NCBI GenBank assembly: GCA_900315505.1 | Contig: OMZG01000007.1 | Location: 27,806-91,805, forward strand | Direction of reading: 5' to 3' | Source: an uncultured Lachnospiraceae bacterium | GTDB lineage: Bacteria; Bacillota; Clostridia; Lachnospirales; Lachnospiraceae | Length of the DNA stretch: 64,000 bases | Part shown: positions 1-7,814 of the stretch, piece by piece | How positions within the stretch are numbered: the stretch's first letter is position 1 | Layout of the letters: each line of letters begins with the position of its first letter | The notes under the pieces: model-generated | Database searches by the model: none | The model's input: the letters and a program-made list of their open reading frames with translations, nothing else | Told to the model about the DNA's origin: nothing | Made by a program: the position numbers and the translations under genes

Positions 1-426
1 TACATACGTCAGGTGATAGAGCCAGGTAAAAAAGAACGGCAGTGCTACCGTGATGATCAGATCGTACAGCGTCAGGCGAAGCATCGGCCTCGGGTCAGAC
101 ATTACGTTCAGGATCAGACAGATCTGCCAGAATGTGATGAAATTGGTCACAAGTACTGAGATCCACTGCGACACGACGATATCGAAGATCTTGAGATTCC
201 CGAAACGCAGCCCCTCAGTCAGCCGCATGATCACATACATAATGATGAAGTAGATGCCCATCAGGAGTATGCGGCCACGGCCATAGAAAGTACGGACATA
301 CATCACGGAGTATTCATTTTTCCATATATAAAAATAAAGCACGGTCAGAAGCAGGACTTCTATGATCCCCTCGAGCTTGCGGATCAGGTCCTTTTCCTCG
401 GAACGCTTTGCAATATCGCTTCTCAT
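1..426 (-). CDS. N-terminal part of a membrane protein, probably a polyprenyl-phosphate sugar-1-phosphate transferase (partial)
   Basis: The reverse strand is open for 142 codons from an ATG at 426 to the left edge, so only the N-terminus is visible. It starts MRSDIAKRSEEKDLIRKLEG and then shows about four hydrophobic segments, including VLLLTVLYFYIW and ILLMGIYFIIMYVIM. A short charged N-terminus followed by four membrane helices is the layout of the N-terminal half of polyprenyl glycosylphosphotransferases, which transfer the first sugar-phosphate to undecaprenyl phosphate. The catalytic domain would lie outside the window, so the family is inferred from topology and from the adjacent glycan genes. 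It is transcribed divergently from the O-antigen-ligase-like gene. No strong ribosome-binding site is visible before the ATG. Confidence 0.6.
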   Translation of the reverse strand, partial: MRSDIAKRSEEKDLIRKLEGIIEVLLLTVLYFYIWKNEYSVMYVRTFYGRGRILLMGIYFIIMYVIMRLTEGLRFGNLKIFDIVVSQWISVLVTNFITFWQICLILNVMSDPRPMLRLTLYDLIITVALPFFFTWLYHLTYV

Positions 427-454
427 GCCTATATAATACTTTAAAACAAAAATT

Positions 455-483
455 ATGGCAACTTTCTAAAAATATGTTATACT
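455..483 (+). promoter_or_regulatory. Putative promoter of the polysaccharide operon
   Basis: A good -10 box, TATACT at 478-483, lies 25 bases before the first plus-strand start codon. The -35 region (ATGGCA at 455-460, 17 bases upstream) is weak. The ribosome-binding site AAGAAAGGA at 494-502 follows. Confidence 0.5.
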
Positions 484-508
484 ATAAAAGTTTAAGAAAG
501 GATTCATT

Positions 509-2320
509 ATGTCGAACAGAACCGTGAAGAATAATAAAAGGGTAACGGAGAAGGCATCTCCGGCCATCATACTTTCTATAATAGCAGCAGGCATCATACC
601 ACTGATCATGAGGACATTCACCTATGATTCGAAGCTGTCGGACTACGACTGGTTCCCGTCAGACGGCACGGTAGTAGATATTTTCCTTGCCTACAAGTCA
701 TTCGCGATTATTACTGTCGGGATACTGATGGCGATAGTGCTGATATACAGGGCATATGATCATCAGAAATTCCCGACGCAGAGGCTTTTCTACGTGCTGT
801 TCGCATACGGTGCGCTGGTTCTGATAAGCGGCCTTGCATCGAGGTGGAAGGGCTTCGCGTTCGGCGGTTCATATGAGATGTTCGAATCAGTGCTCGTGGT
901 TCTGTGCTATATAATGTTCGCGTACTACACGTATATAACTGTTCAGAACGGGAAGACGGTCGGGACCTTCCTCAAATGGAGCGGGATATTCATACTGATA
1001 CTGATGCTCATAGGAGCCTTCCAGGGCTTCGGCGCAGATTTATTCGCAACGAAGCTTGGAAAAATACTGTACTCTACACCGTCATTCTGGGGCAGTCTCG
1101 ATGATCTTGTGATCCGCATGCCGAAGGGCACTTCCTATTCGACGCTTTACAATCCGAACTATTTTTCATTATATCTCGGACTCATCATGCCGGTTGCAGT
1201 GGCGGCTTTTATCGCAGTAAGAAAAAGGTGGGCGAGGATCCTCTCAGGCGCAATCGTCGTCTGCTCTGTGATCCTTCTCATCACTGATATATCGATCACG
1301 GGTGTTATGTGTCTCGTGATCTCAGGAATAGTCACACTGCTGGTGGTTCTTTCGAGGAAAAGGAAGCCCTTTGCGATTGTATCAGCAATCCTTGCAGCAG
1401 TGATAGTCATTGGAATCATACTCAGTGTCGCTGTGACACCGGTTCACAATAAGGTCAGCACGATGCTCAATGCAGAGCCTACTCCGCTTACGGCAGGCAG
1501 TCTGAAGGACATGGAGACAAATGATGACAATGTGACGCTCGATATGAAGGACGGCTCGAGGATAGCTGTGACCTTTACCTTCGATGCAAATGGAGCATTA
1601 CAGGTAACTGCAACCGGAGATGACGGCACACAGTATGCCTGCAATTGGGATGGCGCTGCAGCACAGATCCAGAGGGAGGACGGCACATCTATAGCAGCGG
1701 TTGTACCTAAGTCCACAGAGGATGGCCAGCAGTATGCAGCGATCCAGATAGACGGCAGGGAGTTCTGGTTCATCCAGACCGAAGAAGGATACAGATATAT
1801 CACAGGTTCAGGGAAGATTGTAGAACTCGATAATAATATAAAATCGGCAGGTGTATTCCCGGAGGATTTCTTCAGTAACAGAGGAATCATCTGGAACCGC
1901 ACACTTCCGCTGCTTCCAAAGCATATCATACTCGGAAGCGGACAGAATACCTTTATCATGGAGTATCCGCAGGATAATTACATAATGAAGGATCTCCTGA
2001 TCGAGAGCGAGACGACATCAATCGATGTCAAGCCACATAATCTCTTTCTGCAGCAGTGGGTCGAGAACGGTCTGATAGCTATGATTCTCTATCTGGTCGT
2101 AGTCATTGGATATCTGGCACAGGCAGCAGGCGAGATCAGAAAGCATGATATCAAAGAGCCACTGACAATCATCTCTATTGGTGTATTTGCCGGCATTCTC
2201 GCACACACAGTGGCAGGAGTCGCCAACGATTCAAATGTCTGCACATCGCCAGTCATGTGGACGCTGCTCGGACTTGGATTCGCGCTCAATGCCATAATGA
2301 AAAAGCAGGATGCTCAATGA
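509..2320 (+). CDS. O-antigen ligase/polymerase-like membrane protein (WaaL/Wzy superfamily)
   Basis: This 603-residue polytopic protein has about eleven hydrophobic segments. Near the C-terminus it carries PHNLFLQQWVENGL (His510), matching the H-N-x-x-L...G signature of the O-antigen ligase/polymerase (Wzy_C) superfamily. Members join or polymerise lipid-linked glycan chains on the outer face of the membrane. A soluble insert of roughly 150 residues (about 318-470), rich in Asp, Thr and Gly, interrupts the membrane part before the conserved loop and should face outside. The start has a clear AAGAAAGGA site. The last codon overlaps the next start as ATGA. In a Gram-positive it probably acts on a cell-wall glycan; the substrate cannot be read from sequence. 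Confidence 0.8.
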   Translation: MSNRTVKNNKRVTEKASPAIILSIIAAGIIPLIMRTFTYDSKLSDYDWFPSDGTVVDIFLAYKSFAIITVGILMAIVLIYRAYDHQKFPTQRLFYVLFAYGALVLISGLASRWKGFAFGGSYEMFESVLVVLCYIMFAYYTYITVQNGKTVGTFLKWSGIFILILMLIGAFQGFGADLFATKLGKILYSTPSFWGSLDDLVIRMPKGTSYSTLYNPNYFSLYLGLIMPVAVAAFIAVRKRWARILSGAIVVCSVILLITDISITGVMCLVISGIVTLLVVLSRKRKPFAIVSAILAAVIVIGIILSVAVTPVHNKVSTMLNAEPTPLTAGSLKDMETNDDNVTLDMKDGSRIAVTFTFDANGALQVTATGDDGTQYACNWDGAAAQIQREDGTSIAAVVPKSTEDGQQYAAIQIDGREFWFIQTEEGYRYITGSGKIVELDNNIKSAGVFPEDFFSNRGIIWNRTLPLLPKHIILGSGQNTFIMEYPQDNYIMKDLLIESETTSIDVKPHNLFLQQWVENGLIAMILYLVVVIGYLAQAAGEIRKHDIKEPLTIISIGVFAGILAHTVAGVANDSNVCTSPVMWTLLGLGFALNAIMKKQDAQ

Positions 2321-3234
2321 AAATCCAGATACTTCTCGCAGCATATAATGGCGCGAGGTATATAGAGACCCAGCTGGATTCGCTGATCGCCCAGCAGCAT
2401 GAAGCGAATGACAGATATGAGATACTGATCTCGGATGATGGCTCTACAGATGGCACCTATGAGATTCTGACAGAGTATCAGGAGAGATACCCATCATTGG
2501 TCAGGATGCTGGAGCTATCGCACTCAGGCTCTGCGATGGGGAATTTTCTCAAGCTGCTACAGGAGTCGGATGGAGACGTGATCTTTTTCTGTGACCAGGA
2601 TGATTACTGGCTGCCGACGAAGGTCAGCAGAATGGTGCAGGCATTCGATGATATGGACTCGCCGGAGCTCGTTTTTTCAGATGCCTATATAGCAGATGAG
2701 AATCTTAAAATAATTGAAGTAAATGAAAAAGCTCTTCAGACCCATTTTCATGGAGATCTCACTCTGCAGAAGCTGCTCGTGCAGAACTATATAATGGGAT
2801 GCACAATGGCGGTGAACAGGACTCTGGTGGACGGAGCCCTGCGGGATGACTATCCCGGAATGGAGATGCATGACTGGTGGCTTGCCATCTATGCGGAGTC
2901 ATTCGGGAAAATAATCCATGTTCCGGAGAAGCTGATGAAATACAGGCAGCACGGGGACAATGAGGTCGGGGCGAAGGATCTGCGAAGCGGAAGATACATC
3001 CGCTCACATCTCAATGTAAAGGATCTGCGAAGGAGCTGCGGCAATCTGATAGCGCAGGCAGCAGGCTTCTATGACCGCTATGGAAAAGAAATGACACCTG
3101 AGGTGCGAAGAATTTTTACAGAATTCACTAGCCTCAGGGATAGGAACAAGCTGTCACGGATATACACGCAGATACATGAGGGGTATCTGAAGAGTACCAC
3201 GGAGCGCGTGATAGGGCAGCTTTTATATATGTGA
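2317..3234 (+). CDS. Family 2 glycosyltransferase, rhamnosyltransferase-like
   Basis: The protein has 305 residues. It opens MKIQILLAAYNGARYIETQL, has the nucleotide-sugar site ISDDGSTDG (about 38-46) and FFCDQDDYW (about 88-96), which includes the metal-binding acidic cluster. This pattern is typical of cytosolic GT2 enzymes, many annotated as dTDP-rhamnosyltransferases, that extend cell-wall polysaccharide. The start chosen is the ATG that overlaps the ligase stop as ATGA. An upstream in-frame Met would extend far into the ligase gene. The donor sugar is not determinable. It ends directly against the histidine kinase gene. Confidence 0.85.
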   Translation: MKIQILLAAYNGARYIETQLDSLIAQQHEANDRYEILISDDGSTDGTYEILTEYQERYPSLVRMLELSHSGSAMGNFLKLLQESDGDVIFFCDQDDYWLPTKVSRMVQAFDDMDSPELVFSDAYIADENLKIIEVNEKALQTHFHGDLTLQKLLVQNYIMGCTMAVNRTLVDGALRDDYPGMEMHDWWLAIYAESFGKIIHVPEKLMKYRQHGDNEVGAKDLRSGRYIRSHLNVKDLRRSCGNLIAQAAGFYDRYGKEMTPEVRRIFTEFTSLRDRNKLSRIYTQIHEGYLKSTTERVIGQLLYM

Positions 3235-3236
3235 TT

Positions 3237-4733
3237 ATGAAATTGAAGACACGGCTGTTTCTCAGCTTTTTATTAATAATAGTGCTGCCGATACTGATGG
3301 CGATCATGGTGTTTGTATTTATCTCGTCGGGCGGGATGCAGCGGATCGGACAGACGAATCCGTTCTATTTTTCTAATACGATAGATATGCTGTCATCGAA
3401 TACAGATGAAGAGATGAACCGGCTGAAGCAGTGGTCAAAGGCCTTCCCGGACAGATTTCTGAATCAGGATGTGCTGACGGATATCAACACGAGCCTGAGC
3501 CGCAAGAATTCATTTCTCGTGATAAAGCAGGGGACGAAGATAGTTTTCGATGGGGCACCGGACGGAATGCACCCTAGATACTCGCAGCTCCCGATATATG
3601 GGAAGCTGTCGGCTACTGATGTGATGGTGGTAAAGCTCGAGAACCAGTCAGGAATGCTGCGCGAGGTGGACTTCGGCAATTACCGGCAGCAGTATCACGG
3701 ACAGGCATTTGTCATCACGCCTACAGGGACGGTGATCCCGGGGGCGGGACGGATACTCATCCAGTATATACTGTGGATGGCACTGATACTTCTGATTACG
3801 GCATTTATTATAGTCACCCTCCTGTACAACAGCATCATCAGGAAGGTCAGGAGGATGCAGGAGGCGACTGAGAATATCCGTGCAGGAAATCTCGATTTCA
3901 GGGTCGATGTGAAGGGCGGGGACGAGCTGTCGGAGCTTGCCGGAAGCATTGAGCGAATGAAGGATCATCTGCGGGCGGATGCGATGCAGAAGCTCGAGAC
4001 CGAGGATGCACAGAGGAAGTTCTTAAGCAATATAACTCATGACCTGAAGACTCCGCTGACCTCGGTAATAGGCTATTCGGAGGGTATCATCGACGGAATA
4101 GCGCCTACGCCTGAGAAGCAGATGAAATATGTGCAGACGATTCACAACAAGGCCATTGAGATGAATGATCTGCTGAATGAGCTGTCTATTTACAATAAGA
4201 TAGACACCGATTCTATCCCGTACAACTTCACGAATATCAATGTGAAGGGATTCTTCGGGGAATTTGCCGAGGAGACGAAGATAGAATTTGAAAGCCAGAA
4301 TGCGGAGTTTAATTATGTATGTGATGTGGCCGATGACACGGAAATGGTGGCAGACCCGTCCCATATAAAAAGAGTACTTCACAATCTGGTATCAAATGCG
4401 GTAAAATACAGGAGAGATGATACGGAACTGAAGGTGATGCTTAAGGTTTCGGATGCAGGTGAGTTCATACAGGCAGAGGTCGCTGACAATGGACGCGGTA
4501 TCAGCCAGGAGGACCTGCCGCATGTATTTGAAAGGCTGTTCCGGACGGACAAGGCCAGGAATACCAATATCAAGGGCAGCGGCATTGGCCTGTCTATCGT
4601 GAAGAAGATCATCAATGACCACGGCGGACAGGTATGGGCCACGAGCAATGAAGGAACAGGAAGCATCTTTTATTTTCTGCTGAAGAAGAGCAGTGACAAG
4701 GAGGAGCCAAGTGAGCAGGATTCTGATAATTGA
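3237..4733 (+). CDS. Membrane sensor histidine kinase
   Basis: This 498-residue kinase has an N-terminal membrane helix (about 6-28), an extracytoplasmic sensor region of about 145 residues, a second helix (about 176-198), a HAMP linker, then HisKA with NITHDLKTPLTSVIGYSEGI and phosphorylated His268. The ATPase domain follows, with NAVKYR (N box), DNGRGI (G1) and GSGIGLSIV (G2). It is a complete HAMP-HisKA-HATPase enzyme. A GTG six bases upstream (3231) is an alternative start that would overlap the glycosyltransferase stop. The 3' end overlaps the response regulator by 23 bases. Its position inside the glycan operon suggests it senses the envelope or polysaccharide (inference). Confidence 0.9.
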   Translation: MKLKTRLFLSFLLIIVLPILMAIMVFVFISSGGMQRIGQTNPFYFSNTIDMLSSNTDEEMNRLKQWSKAFPDRFLNQDVLTDINTSLSRKNSFLVIKQGTKIVFDGAPDGMHPRYSQLPIYGKLSATDVMVVKLENQSGMLREVDFGNYRQQYHGQAFVITPTGTVIPGAGRILIQYILWMALILLITAFIIVTLLYNSIIRKVRRMQEATENIRAGNLDFRVDVKGGDELSELAGSIERMKDHLRADAMQKLETEDAQRKFLSNITHDLKTPLTSVIGYSEGIIDGIAPTPEKQMKYVQTIHNKAIEMNDLLNELSIYNKIDTDSIPYNFTNINVKGFFGEFAEETKIEFESQNAEFNYVCDVADDTEMVADPSHIKRVLHNLVSNAVKYRRDDTELKVMLKVSDAGEFIQAEVADNGRGISQEDLPHVFERLFRTDKARNTNIKGSGIGLSIVKKIINDHGGQVWATSNEGTGSIFYFLLKKSSDKEEPSEQDSDN

Positions 4734-5406
4734 GGATGAACAGGCAATAGCAGATTTGGAGAAGGATTATCTCGAGCTCTCGGGATATACGGTAGATGTG
4801 GAGAATGATGGAACGGCCGGACTTGAGAAGGCCATGAATGAGGAATATGATCTGTACATTCTTGATATCATGCTCCCGGGAACGGACGGCTTCGAGATCT
4901 GCAGGCAGATAAGGACAGAGAGGAACACGCCGATCATTTTTGTATCTGCGAGAAAGGACGATATCGACAAGGTAAAGGGACTCGGATTCGGTGCAGACGA
5001 CTATATCACGAAGCCATTTTCACCGAGTGAGCTTGTGGCCCGTGTCAAGGCTCATCTGGCCCAGTACGACAGACTCGTGACGGCCGCCAATGCTACGGCA
5101 GATGATGATATCATCCGTATCCGCGGACTTCGAATAGATGATACCTCTCATCAGGTATGGGTGGATGGTGTAGAGAAAAATCTTACGACGAAGGAATATG
5201 AGCTTCTTCTCTTCTTCGCCAAGCATCCGGGACAGGTATTCACGAAGGAGGAGATCTTCCAGAAGATCTGGGATCAGGATTCGGTCGGTGACATCGCCAC
5301 AGTCACGGTACATGTGAAGAAGATCCGTGAGAAGATCGAGATAAATAAAGACAAGCCTCAGTACATAGAGACAGTATGGGGAGTTGGCTACAGGATGAAG
5401 GTATGA
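4711..5406 (+). CDS. OmpR/PhoB-family response regulator
   Basis: This 231-residue regulator has a receiver domain (about 1-118) with the acidic pair IIEDE, phosphoacceptor Asp52 in YILDIML, and the switch Lys in DDYITKPFSPSEL. A C-terminal winged-helix DNA-binding domain (about 135-231) ends VWGVGYRMKV. The start is a GTG with a strong AAGGAGGAG site at 4698-4706. It lies inside the 3' end of the kinase gene, so the two are translationally linked partners. It overlaps the ABC ATPase start as ATGA, which places the two-component system within the glycan-export transcript. Its target promoters are unknown. Confidence 0.93.
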   Translation: MSRILIIEDEQAIADLEKDYLELSGYTVDVENDGTAGLEKAMNEEYDLYILDIMLPGTDGFEICRQIRTERNTPIIFVSARKDDIDKVKGLGFGADDYITKPFSPSELVARVKAHLAQYDRLVTAANATADDDIIRIRGLRIDDTSHQVWVDGVEKNLTTKEYELLLFFAKHPGQVFTKEEIFQKIWDQDSVGDIATVTVHVKKIREKIEINKDKPQYIETVWGVGYRMKV

Positions 5407-6518
5407 ACGCAGATAATGCGATTGAAGTCAGGAATCTCACGAAGGAGTTTAAGGTCAGCCGTGACGGTGCAAAGACCCTGAAGGAGTTTCTTGTCAGACG
5501 TCATACGAGATCTGAGAAGCATGTGGTGCTTTCAGACATAAGTCTTGACATCCGGAAGGGCGAGACAGTCGGACTCATCGGAGTAAACGGCAGCGGCAAG
5601 TCCACTCTGCTCAAGCTCATGACGAAGATCATCTACCCGACTAAGGGGACTGTTGAGACGAATGGCCGCGTCACATCGCTTCTTGAACTTGGTGCCGGAT
5701 TCCATCCTGACTTCACCGGCAGGGAAAATATATATTTCAATGCTTCGATTTTCGGCATGACGAAGAAGCAGATCGACGGAAGGCTTGATGATATCATAGC
5801 CTTTTCAGAACTCGGGCCCGCAATAGATGATCCGATCAGGACATATTCCTCAGGAATGTATATGCGGCTCGCTTTTTCTGTTGCGATAAATGTGGATGCT
5901 GATATCCTGCTCATCGATGAGATACTGGCGGTAGGAGATGCGCATTTTCAGAAGAAGTGTTTTGATAAGCTTGAAGAACTGAAGCGTTCCGGTACGACGA
6001 TAGTCATAGTATCGCATGCACTTGACCAGGTAAAGAGCCTGTGTACCCGGTGTGTGTGGATATACAGGGGACAGCTGCGTCTGGATGGAGATCCGACATA
6101 TGTTATCGAAGCGTACAAGAAACAGTCAGCCATAGATCATAAAGAAGAGAGAAAAGCAGCTATTGCAAATGGCACGGCAGATTATAAGGGAGTAGTATTT
6201 ATTGATGCGCCAAGAAGTCTTACTGTAGTGAATAAGGGAGAGAGTCTTCCGCTGATAGGATGGAAGATCGCAGACAGCGATGAGTATGACTTTACGATCA
6301 CGGCGAACGGAGAGAAGGTTTCTGGAATAAAGGAAGTACCGCGGCCTGATGTGATCGATATATATAAGGATGAATATGCAGGATATATCGAAGGGACAAA
6401 GCCAGGTTTTGAAGCGTTCTATATACCTGAAGCAGAGGGAGAATTGGATATCAGGGCATTTATTACGATCGATGGCAGGGATATTGCCGAAAAAAGTGTG
6501 ACAGTAACGGTAGAATGA
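5403..6518 (+). CDS. Polysaccharide exporter ATPase, Wzt/TagH/RgpD type, with C-terminal glycan-recognition-like domain
   Basis: This 371-residue ATPase has Walker A GVNGSGKST (about 60-68), ABC signature YSSGMYMRLAFS, and Walker B ILLIDEILAVGD. The signature and LAVGD sequence are typical of exporters for teichoic acid, O-antigen and rhamnan. Residues about 270-371 form an extra beta-rich domain containing GWKI, NGEK and RPDV, in the position where Wzt proteins recognise the glycan end. A similar pattern recurs twice in the glycosyltransferase at 7815 (see findings). It pairs with the permease that follows with an ATGA-type overlap. It should energise transport of the completed chain across the membrane. 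Confidence 0.92.
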   Translation: MNADNAIEVRNLTKEFKVSRDGAKTLKEFLVRRHTRSEKHVVLSDISLDIRKGETVGLIGVNGSGKSTLLKLMTKIIYPTKGTVETNGRVTSLLELGAGFHPDFTGRENIYFNASIFGMTKKQIDGRLDDIIAFSELGPAIDDPIRTYSSGMYMRLAFSVAINVDADILLIDEILAVGDAHFQKKCFDKLEELKRSGTTIVIVSHALDQVKSLCTRCVWIYRGQLRLDGDPTYVIEAYKKQSAIDHKEERKAAIANGTADYKGVVFIDAPRSLTVVNKGESLPLIGWKIADSDEYDFTITANGEKVSGIKEVPRPDVIDIYKDEYAGYIEGTKPGFEAFYIPEAEGELDIRAFITIDGRDIAEKSVTVTVE

Positions 6519-7291
6519 TGCTAAGGGAAATCTATAATTACAGGGAATTACTGAAGACGAGTGTAAAGAAGGATGTCAGAGGCCGCTACAAGGGGTCTGT
6601 ACTTGGTGTATTATGGTCGTTCATCAATCCGCTGCTGCAGGTGCTCGTATATGCCATTGTTTTTCCATACCTGATGAAGGGAGCAGCAGACCATTATGTG
6701 GTTTATCTGGTGACAGGAATCATACCGTGGACTTTTTTCCAGACGGTTGTAAGTCAGAGCACGATATGTATAAAGTCAAATGCTTCGGTGATAAAGAAGG
6801 TCTATTTTCCGAGGATTGTATTGCCATTGTCAATATGTATCAGCGGACTTATCAATTTTTTTATTTCATGTGTGATAGTAGTAGCATTCTGTCTGATATT
6901 CGGTGTCGGAATATCATGGCACCTCGTATTTGTGCCGCTTATAGCAGTTATTGAAGGAATGTCTGCGTTTGCACTGGGAACATTTTTCTCGGCAGTAGAT
7001 GCCTATATTCAGGATATGGAGCATATAGTAAATTTCATCCTTACAATGGCGATGTACGGCGCACCGATTATTTATGAGCTTACCATTTTTCCGACTCATT
7101 CGAAGATAGCATCAATCGTAGATATCAATCCAATGACGAAGATCATGAATTCATACAGGGATGCGTTTATGTATCACCGGATTCCGGATATGGCAGCCCT
7201 TGGCGGAGTATTTCTCCTATCACTGGTGATGTGTATATTTGCAGTAGCTATTTTTAACAGGATGCAGAAAGGATTCGCAGAACAATTCTAA
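6515..7291 (+). CDS. Polysaccharide exporter permease, Wzm/TagG/RgpC type
   Basis: The protein has 258 residues with six predicted membrane helices. The cytosolic N-terminus YRELLKTSVKKDVRGRYKGS followed by LGVLWSFINPLLQVLVYAIVF is the hallmark of ABC-2 glycan exporters. It forms the channel for the ATPase immediately upstream. The start codon overlaps that gene's TGA; a second ATG directly follows and could serve instead. The exporter module ends here and is followed by a short gap holding a new promoter, so the operon may continue by read-through or restart beyond the toxin-antitoxin remnant. Confidence 0.92.
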   Translation: MMLREIYNYRELLKTSVKKDVRGRYKGSVLGVLWSFINPLLQVLVYAIVFPYLMKGAADHYVVYLVTGIIPWTFFQTVVSQSTICIKSNASVIKKVYFPRIVLPLSICISGLINFFISCVIVVAFCLIFGVGISWHLVFVPLIAVIEGMSAFALGTFFSAVDAYIQDMEHIVNFILTMAMYGAPIIYELTIFPTHSKIASIVDINPMTKIMNSYRDAFMYHRIPDMAALGGVFLLSLVMCIFAVAIFNRMQKGFAEQF

Positions 7292-7298
7292 AGATATG

Positions 7299-7327
7299 TT
7301 GACAAATTCGTCGATGGATAATAAGCT
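7299..7327 (+). promoter_or_regulatory. Putative promoter of the antitoxin gene
   Basis: A perfect -35 TTGACA at 7299-7304 is followed after 17 bases by the weak -10 TAAGCT (7322-7327). The ribosome-binding site AGGAGG lies at 7339-7344, before the ATG at 7352. Confidence 0.45.
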
Positions 7328-7351
7328 ATATGACATATAGGAGGTGTTTTT

Positions 7352-7642
7352 ATGCCAGTAATAGAACCAGTATCGGAATTACGTAATTATGGACGTATAT
7401 TAGAAAAAGTAGATAGTGATTCGCCGGTCTATCTGACGAAAAACGGGAAAGGTGCTTACAGTATCCATAGTATAGATGATGACGAGGAATTTGAAAAAGC
7501 AAAGGCGATGGTCAGACTTCTTACAGAACTGAACAGGGGATTCAGATCCGGGGATGAAAAAGGATGGATCAGTGAAGATGAGGTGGAAGAACATTTCAGG
7601 ATTCGTAGGAGAATTCACCGGAATTTATTTTGTGGTTTATAA
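7352..7642 (+). CDS. Phd/YefM-family antitoxin, probably altered at its C-terminus
   Basis: This 96-residue protein starts MPVIEPVSELRNYGRILEKV and has the PVYLTKNGKGAYSI strand typical of Phd/YefM antitoxins, which dimerise on DNA through the N-terminus and cover the toxin with the C-terminus. The end, after EEHFRIRRR, looks unlike the family and runs into what should be the toxin gene in another frame. A deletion therefore probably joined the antitoxin 3' end to the middle of the toxin gene. DNA binding may survive. The AGGAGG site and its own promoter support expression. Confidence 0.8.
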   Translation: MPVIEPVSELRNYGRILEKVDSDSPVYLTKNGKGAYSIHSIDDDEEFEKAKAMVRLLTELNRGFRSGDEKGWISEDEVEEHFRIRRRIHRNLFCGL

Positions 7643-7769
7643 AAAATATAATGTATTTTATCGAATAACGGATTCACAAATCGAGGTAGCAAGGATTTTA
7701 TATGGCGCAAGCGACTATATGAAAGAGTTATTCGGAAAGAGTGAGTATGAACCGGATGATGAAGAATGA
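7575..7769 (+). pseudogene. Remnant of a RelE/ParE-family toxin gene
   Basis: In a different frame from the antitoxin, the DNA encodes FVVYKKYNVFYRITDSQIEV followed by ARILYGASDYMKELFG. This matches the conserved C-terminal strands of RelE/ParE toxins (V.FYRI...V.I.RILYG..DY). The first half of the toxin, roughly 40 residues with the helical hairpin, is missing, and no start codon with a ribosome-binding site precedes the remnant. Its length is about half the family norm. It is most simply read as a toxin killed by an internal deletion that also altered the antitoxin end. Confidence 0.65.
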
Positions 7770-7814
7770 AAAAACGTTCATAACATCAAGGGATTGAGAA
7801 GACAGGATGAAGGT

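Noticed and set aside
4023..4382. Antisense open frames within the histidine kinase gene
   Set aside because: They are shorter than 120 codons, without motifs or start signals, and lie opposite essential kinase boxes.
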